DNA of 64,000 nt from Diadema setosum (taxonomy: Eukaryota > Echinodermata > Echinoidea > Diadematoida > Diadematidae). Positions 59,901 through 64,000 of this stretch are shown here, one piece after another (positions within the stretch are counted from its first letter, which is position 1; every line of letters starts with the position of its first letter). The notes under the pieces were generated by a model. The model did no database searches, had not been told where the DNA came from, and saw only the letters and a list, made by a program, of their open reading frames with translations. A program made the translations under genes and the position numbers. Location: contig NC_092698.1 of assembly GCF_964275005.1 (NCBI RefSeq), forward strand, positions 32,932,162 to 32,996,161. Reading direction: 5' to 3'.

Positions 59901-60475
59901 TGGTGAAAATATAACCATGCATTTTCGAGAAGATGAATACATGAAATTGGGGCAAAATTTGATCCATACCACCCCTACCCCCCACAATCATTAATCAATC
60001 TACTTACTCATTTACGACTGGTATACATTAATTTGGTTTATCTCTTCCGTTCAAAGAGAAGAAAATTGATAAAGATTCGTCAACTTGGGGGCTTTGTCTC
60101 CCTCATTTTCAAAAAGGTAAAAATGTAAGAAGTTTATGTATCCTGCATGCCACAGGATACATACTGGACATCAGGATATAAATGATTATAATAACTCACT
60201 TGAGCCTTTGGCGCAGGTGAGCTACAAAAAGATAGAACTGTCAGTATGGCTCACTCAAATTCTGCCATGAAGAACTGAATATTAATGGAATGGGATGACT
60301 TGGGCATAGTTTCTATTTGTGTGTTCGTCAGTGTTTGTGAATAGTGTAGATACATCAGTACAGTAAAAGTACATCTACACTGGAACAGCATACTTACCCA
60401 ATTTTAATTCGATGACATCACTGGCATTTGAGATAAACTCTTCCAAAGCACTCCGTAAACTGTCCACATTTGCCA
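50782..60475 (-). CDS. HAT1: Histone acetyltransferase 1 (type B), nine coding exons, 5' end missing
   Basis: Exons in transcript order: 60475-60398, 59448-59373, 57971-57848, 57509-57208, 56670-56566, 53656-53550, 52631-52480, 51487-51371, 50949-50782. All junctions have GT/AG and keep frame, giving about 409 residues (human HAT1 has 419); only the first roughly ten codons are absent. HAT1 transfers acetyl from acetyl-CoA to lysines 5 and 12 of newly made histone H4, acting with RBBP7/RBBP4-type chaperones. Visible hallmarks: ELKLV and FTHQIFGQNETIFGYKGLK (N-terminal domain), FLWWFVDASSYIDVDDEKW, YATVGYATVYRYYAYP, the GNAT acetyl-CoA loop QRRGHGAQLL, LDITVEDPSDDFVRLRDY carrying the expected acidic catalytic residues, and the helical tail ending LEDYRKVLDRLSMS. 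A MITE lies in one intron; another holds a LINE with a Helitron-like element inside it. Confidence 0.95.
51371..51487 (-). CDS. HAT1: HAT1 coding exon
   Basis: Encodes KQVRRVYEILRLRITDYSNK and YRLDVKKRLNIPFQ, phase 0 at both ends. Confidence 0.94.
51745..51959. mobile_element. CTGTAAAAC MITE, copy 1
   Basis: Begins TA-CTGTAAAACAAG and ends near GGTTTTATAG. It shares TGCAGCATGAAACTTTCATG and CATTCTATGCATTGTGTAG with the copy at 53343. Intronic in HAT1. Confidence 0.6.
52480..52631 (-). CDS. HAT1: HAT1 coding exon
   Basis: Encodes EDPSDDFVRLRDYIDCMECT and LVKGFSEDMKKEAQEKLKLN. Donor GTAGTG. Confidence 0.94.
53343..53524. mobile_element. CTGTAAAAC MITE, copy 2
   Basis: TA-flanked; begins CTGTAAAACCAAAAAC and ends AAAATTTGACAG. 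Body matches the copy at 51745. It lies just downstream of the HAT1 GNAT exon. Confidence 0.65.
53550..53656 (-). CDS. HAT1: HAT1 coding exon, GNAT acetyl-CoA motif
   Basis: Encodes QVLILPPFQRRGHGAQLLQ and KDPIVLDIT. QRRGHG is the Q/R-x-x-G-x-G/A pyrophosphate-binding loop. Confidence 0.95.
53686..53761. repeat. 21-bp perfect inverted repeat with 34-nt loop
   Basis: AGAACAAGACATCACTAAAA plus T (53686-53706) pairs perfectly with 53741-53761. It lies directly at the 5' end of the LINE fragment that follows, so it may be a product of that insertion. Confidence 0.85.
53762..55990 (+). pseudogene. 5'-truncated LINE (CR1/L2/Jockey-group), interrupted by a Helitron-like element
   Basis: Translation shows LTYCNSIWGNTYSSHLQKLI, LQKKAIRNCTGSTYQAPTSE, SLMQRYHSQTLPPYFMNM and YTGPVLWNDLNVNY, the C-terminal region of a non-LTR reverse transcriptase. 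The frame is interrupted near 54213 by the Helitron-like element. The continuation after 55595 encodes a short lysine-rich end, then a 3' region and a tail of GAAAT repeats after AATAAA (about 55966-55990). ACCATG occurs at both outer flanks (near 53678 and 55991) and may be the target duplication. It lies in a HAT1 intron, antisense to the gene. Confidence 0.8.
54214..55595 (-). mobile_element. Non-autonomous Helitron-like (Helentron/HINE-type) element B
   Basis: Read on the minus strand it starts TATGCCTCCGCC (55594-55583) within a hairpin (CCACGAAGTGG core), has a GTCC microsatellite (about 55549-55410), then about five repeats of 145-150 bp. GGCGGAGGCATA (54251-54240), a perfect 5-bp hairpin GTCGC/GCGAC (54236-54223) and CTAGT (54218-54214) follow. 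The 12-bp inverted repeats are perfect and asymmetric, as 26 further bases follow the second one. The site is in a T-run (T|T on the element strand), as preferred by Helentrons. No coding. The arginine/serine/proline-rich frames here are read from the microsatellite. Confidence 0.75.
56566..56670 (-). CDS. HAT1: HAT1 coding exon
   Basis: Encodes FEKYPHNESKRYATVGYATV and YRYYAYPDKIRPRI. The donor is the less usual GTTTGT. Confidence 0.94.
56940..57024 (+). repeat. Possible LINE 3' tail remnant
   Basis: A T-rich stretch ends in GGAAATGAAATAAGTGAAATGAAATGAAA, resembling the GAAAT tail of the LINE ending at 55990. Only the tail is visible. Confidence 0.4.
57208..57509 (-). CDS. HAT1: HAT1 coding exon (largest)
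   Basis: 302 bp encoding ADPVLKPIVEKLEIQ through FLWWFVDASSYIDVDDEKW. The upstream ATG in the intron (to 57521) is not the start. Confidence 0.95.
57848..57971 (-). CDS. HAT1: HAT1 coding exon
   Basis: Encodes ETIFGYKGLKVQLFFSAAKL and TPYINQTFQEKVSP. Acceptor TTGATTTCAG, donor GTAAGA. Confidence 0.94.
58865..59160. mobile_element. TTAA-flanked MITE, copy 2
   Basis: TTAA at 58861-58864 and 59161-59164. The ends AGGGACTGTACAGTACTG and (reverse complement) GGGGACTGTACAGTACTG continue matching through TTGAGGTGAGGATTCA. Related to 19288-19673. It lies in a HAT1 intron. Confidence 0.85.
59373..59448 (-). CDS. HAT1: HAT1 coding exon
   Basis: Encodes RSKEDIEDDKTSFHPEFTHQ and IFGQ. Acceptor TCGTGTGCAG, donor GTGAGT. 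Confidence 0.93.
60398..60475 (-). CDS. HAT1: HAT1 first coding exon found
   Basis: Encodes ANVDSLRSALEEFISNASDV and IELKL. Begins in mid-codon after an acceptor (AATAGGTGCAG), so at least one exon lies upstream. Donor GTAAGT. Confidence 0.85.
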
Positions 60476-61539
60476 CTGCACCTATTGAGTCACAAATACG
60501 GCAAAATGACACAAAACTTGTTGTGCGATACATTTTAGATGGGATCGGTCCATACAGACTATAGACCTTCTTCTATCTCGCATTAGGGATTAACACTGAA
60601 GCTAGAAGCAGAACAAACTGAATGTAGGGGTTCTACATCTAATCTTAGAATTCCCCAAGGCAAACTTTTACCTTATTTTAACTTGAAAAAGGGTACCAAA
60701 GCCTATATTTATCCAAATTTGTAATAAAATATTGTGAAAGCAGCAATATAAGTAGAACGCATTGAGGAAAATTGCACAATCAGTTCAAAAGTTATAAATC
60801 TTTCAGTTTGGTTTCGTCATCACTGGATAAGGAGACTACTAGACTTCATGTCATCATTTTGGAGAACAATATTCAGGGCTGCACACTGGCGCCGGTCCGA
60901 CGGTCAAAGACCGGTAAATGTCACTGTCGGACCGGTAACTTTTCAGGAAATCAACAAGTTACCGGTCCGACATGACCAGTAAAAAAAAAAAAAAAGGCAT
61001 TGGTGGGGTCAGTAGAAAGAAAAAGAGCAGCCCCGATCAGGGAGAAACAGAATGCAAGATATCGCACTGTTCAACAAGTGTTACGCAAGTTTTCGTTTAT
61101 GTCTACCGGTGCAATTTGTACAGTAAACATAATACTAGTATTAGTTTTGAGCACCAGCAGTCGACCAGTTATTCACGCTCGCTTGTGCATTTGGCGCTGC
61201 TCACGCACTGCCATGCAATGCCATACATGCAAAGCATGTACAGTGTAACTGCTTTTCGTTTGCTTGCGATCGGCGGTCATGCCAGACAAGAAGCATTGAT
61301 AGAAGCGCACGCATTTCTGGGTCATTTTACTCATGATTTTTTAACGCAAGATCGATCCGATCCCGGCTTCGCAGCAGCGTGGCAGTTATGTTAGAACTAA
61401 TTTACTTGTGTCGATTTTTAGAAAAAGTAAAAACACATTCGATATTCAGCGATACAGTAAATGGATATGATTGCGTTTATTTTCATTTTACACAGTCACT
61501 TCACAAATGAATATTTTCATTCGCTCAGAATGGTCTCAT

Positions 61540-62557
61540 AATGAATTATAGGCGCAAAAAGGATCACGAAATCAGCCCTTCCGTGTACTTTTTAAGAACG
61601 CATGCACAAAATGTGAAGAGATAATACTAGGAAGAAAAAAAAAAAGTCATGAAATCATGGCAGTCCCGCTTACGGGTAGAAATCGTCCCAAAAAGGATCA
61701 TAAATTCGCCGGCTGCGCCCGTATCTTTCAAAAGCTTATGTACGAAATGCGAAGAGATTATAGAGGAGAAAAAAAAATAAAGGACACATTTTGGTGAGTG
61801 CATCATAAAAGATTACAGCCGAATAACAATTCATGAAATCAACGCAATCCCGTTGAAATTTGAGGAAATAATAGGCGCAAAAAGGATCTTGAATTCAGTC
61901 CTGCATGCCGTGTTGGTTATCAAAAACGCATGCACAAATACGACGAGATTATCAGGAGAAAAATAAAAAACACATTTTTACCCTTCTGGTGCATGCATCA
62001 CAAAAAGTTACATCTGAAGTAATTCATGAAATCGCTACAACTCCGCTGATATTTGAGGTAGAAATAGGCGCAAAAAGTATCATGAATTCGGCCGTGTTGA
62101 ACATCTTTTAAGAACGCACTTACGAAATTCGAAGAGTTTATCGGGAAAAAATAAAGGACACATTTTCAACCCCTTTTGGCGCGTGCATCATAAAAGATTG
62201 CAGCCGAAGTAATTTATGAAATCGTCACAATCCCGCTGATATTTGAGGTAGAAATAGGCGCAAAAAGTATCATGAATTCGGCCATGTGGTGCATCTTTTA
62301 AGAACGCACTTACGAAATTCGAAGAGTTTATCGGGAAAAAAAATAAAGGACACATTTTCAACCCCTTTTGGCGCGTGCATCAGAAAATATTACAGCCGAA
62401 GTAATCTATGAAATCGTCACAATCCCGTTAATATTTGAGGTGGAAATGGGCGCAAAAAGGATTGCGAATTCGGCCCTGCATGTCGTGTAGCTTTCAAGAA
62501 CACATGCACAAATGCGAATAGATTATCGGGAGATTAAAGAACCCCTTGCAGCGTGTG
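61540..62557. repeat. About 190-bp tandem repeats inside the hAT-type element
   Basis: GGCGCAAAAAGGATC (or GTATC) with GAATTCGGCC recurs near 61550, 61680, 61870, 62066, 62256 and 62449, mostly about 190 bp apart. Units at 62061 and 62251 are nearly identical; outer ones are more diverged. Confidence 0.8.
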
Positions 62558-62570
62558 CATCAGAATATAT

Positions 62571-62789
62571 GGAATCAAAAGGGGCCTGAGCTTTCGATCC
62601 TAGCAGAATCTTCATCAGAGGCAAAATGACCAAAAAAGACCAAAAATGACCAAAAAAATGACCAAAAAAGGTCATTTTGCCTCTGACGAAGATTCTGCTA
62701 GGATCGAAAGCTCAGGCCCCTTTTGACTCCATTTTACTCCATTGGCTCACCTTTATTGGATAAGCAGTTTTCAGCAGCCTTTTTTGCTA
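62571..62789. mobile_element. 219-bp inverted-repeat insertion with 13-bp target duplication
   Basis: CATCAGAATATAT occurs at 62558-62570 and 62790-62802, flanking the insert. Within it, 62571-62631 and 62670-62730 are 61-nt inverted arms with about two mismatches (GGGGCCTGAGCTTTCGATCC and its inverse), separated by an A-rich loop. The long duplication suggests target-primed insertion rather than a cut-and-paste transposon. Class uncertain. Confidence 0.7.
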
Positions 62790-63262
62790 CATCAGAATAT
62801 ATCACAGCTAAAATAATTCATCAAATCGTCGCAATTCAACTGACCACCAAGAGCAGGTTACGCAGCAAGTTTGTGCGCCGATGTTTAGAAAAAGTCACAA
62901 ACGCATTTGATACAATCTGATTTTGTTCATTATCATTTTACACTGTAATTCACAAACAAACATTCTATTTTTTCCTATCTTTTTTTTTTAATTTCTTGTG
63001 CAATAAATAATGCAAGTTTAAAAAAATAATATTAATCTGTAAAATGTACATGGGTGGGGGGGGGGGGTGGTACGTCCATAAAAAAAAAACAAGAAAATAA
63101 TTTAAGTTTGAAAGTCATTTTATGTTTTTTTAGATTGTCGTTGTTGACCGGTAAATTTTCTGTTCGGACCGGTAAAAAATGGTAAAACGGGGCATTTACC
63201 GGTCCGACAGAGACAGGTTGGACCGGCAGAAAAAATGAGTTAGTGTGCAGCCCTGCAATATT

Positions 63263-64000
63263 GAAAAAAAAATAGAATTTCACTTTTCTGGCATAATGAA
63301 AGAGCACTTGAATTATGGTACCGCTTTCAGAGAGCAGGCAGGGGGAATAATATTAGGGCCTACCATTTAATAGGCCCTAATACTAATAGGTCTACATGTC
63401 AGTAACAAGTCAATGCAATTTCCCCGTACTTTTCATGAAAAATGCAAATTTGTAAAACTCTCCTTATATTTTCTTTGATGGTTTATTTTAAAAAAAAAAA
63501 GTTTCTTAGTAGCTTCGCTGATCATCATACAGTGAAACCAACTAGCAACTTCACATGCAATGCATGGCATGCCATCTGCAGTGATTTCACCAACTTCACT
63601 CGTCACAATAACTCACATGGTGTTCCATACAACAGGATTTTGCTAGCAGTGCAATTCAAGGTGATTTGTGTGTGGCATATTCTAACCAAAAATTAGCAAT
63701 GCTAGAAGAAATGGTATTGGGCTCTCCCATTTTCATCAATCAAATACATGTCATTAGCACTAGCAGCCTATATTTTCTATGCATTTCGTGATCTGGTGAT
63801 TTAATAAATTTACTTCCGTTTCTGCCCCGAGTCTAGGATTTGGCATTGCATTCATTTTTAATAGAATCTAAATTACTCCCTGCAAGATTTAGCTTTAGGG
63901 AGAAGGCAAGATTTTGTGTAGTGGCTCCTAGGTAGCCATATAGAGGTCTAGTCTAGGCATGGAAGACCAGCTTAGCGTAGCTGAATATGGCTTTAATTTA
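63263..64000. other. HAT1: Upstream of HAT1 exon found; first exon not located
   Basis: The missing HAT1 first exon may lie here or beyond the window. I could not identify a short ATG-bearing exon with a donor of the right phase. No other feature recognised. Confidence 0.3.

Larger units (their letters stand above)
60874..63255. mobile_element. 2.4-kb non-autonomous hAT-type element
   Basis: The ends CAGGGCTGCACACT and AGTGTGCAGCCCTG are a 14-bp perfect inverted repeat, flanked by CAATATT (60867-60873 and 63256-63262). The word ACCGGTCCGAC or its inverse recurs near both ends (about 60892-60972 and 63148-63228), probably as subterminal binding sites. The interior is about 190-bp tandem repeats plus a 219-bp secondary insertion. 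No transposase is encoded. CAGGG ends with a 7-8 bp duplication fit hAT. It lies 0.4 kb upstream of the first HAT1 exon found. Confidence 0.8.

Noticed and set aside
59638-59994. 118-codon frame within a HAT1 intron
   Set aside because: No family resemblance, no conserved motif, and it lies between verified HAT1 exons on the opposite strand.
61540-62557. CRISPR-like array in the 190-bp repeats
   Set aside because: The units are long tandem repeats without unique spacers, inside a eukaryotic transposon.

Overview
This is an animal genomic window: intron-containing genes with GT/AG splice sites, AT-rich intergenic DNA, dinucleotide and homopolymer runs, and many short transposons. The encoded proteins (RSU1, HAT1, a HIG1-domain protein) are general metazoan genes. 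The short protein and repeat style suggests a marine invertebrate, plausibly an echinoderm or another deuterostome, but nothing here fixes the species.

Layout. 1-10.5 kb: mostly transposon debris, including a broken LINE reverse-transcriptase tail on the minus strand (6.7-7.3 kb) and a non-autonomous Helitron-like element made of 158-bp repeats (8.5-9.46 kb). 10.5-13.4 kb: a two-exon HIG1-domain gene on the plus strand. 14.3-20 kb: intergenic, with several TA- or TTAA-flanked MITEs. 21.4-28.8 kb: RSU1 on the minus strand, with all eight coding exons readable and the frame closed from ATG to stop (274 codons). 29-40.7 kb: no recognised gene; MITEs and simple repeats. 40.7-45.5 kb: a candidate spliced non-coding transcript on the plus strand, with one candidate box C/D snoRNA in each of three successive introns. 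46 kb: an orphan 80-codon ORF and a 217-bp tandem duplication. 50.8-60.5 kb: HAT1 on the minus strand, nine coding exons; the first few codons lie on an exon not found. 60.9-63.3 kb: a 2.4-kb hAT-type element next to the 5' part of HAT1.

The most interesting signal is the three related sequences at 41703-41912, 43044-43248 and 43960-44191. Each starts with a TGCCC stem strand and a box C (ATGATGA, or ATGATGT in the first), and ends with box D (CTGA) and the matching GGGCA strand. Their similarity stops at those stems. Each lies in its own predicted intron between exons with no long reading frame, which is the layout of a snoRNA host gene. They are long for C/D snoRNAs (205-232 nt) and I do not recognise the family.

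A second theme is Helitron-like elements. Three elements share asymmetric terminal inverted repeats, a hairpin at one end, and a second hairpin followed by CTAGT or CTACT at the other. Two of them carry GTCC-type microsatellites and arrays of about 150-bp repeats that contain canonical DR1 nuclear-receptor sites. One of these is inserted in a LINE that itself sits in a HAT1 intron. Coordinates and alignments were all made by eye; no database search was run.
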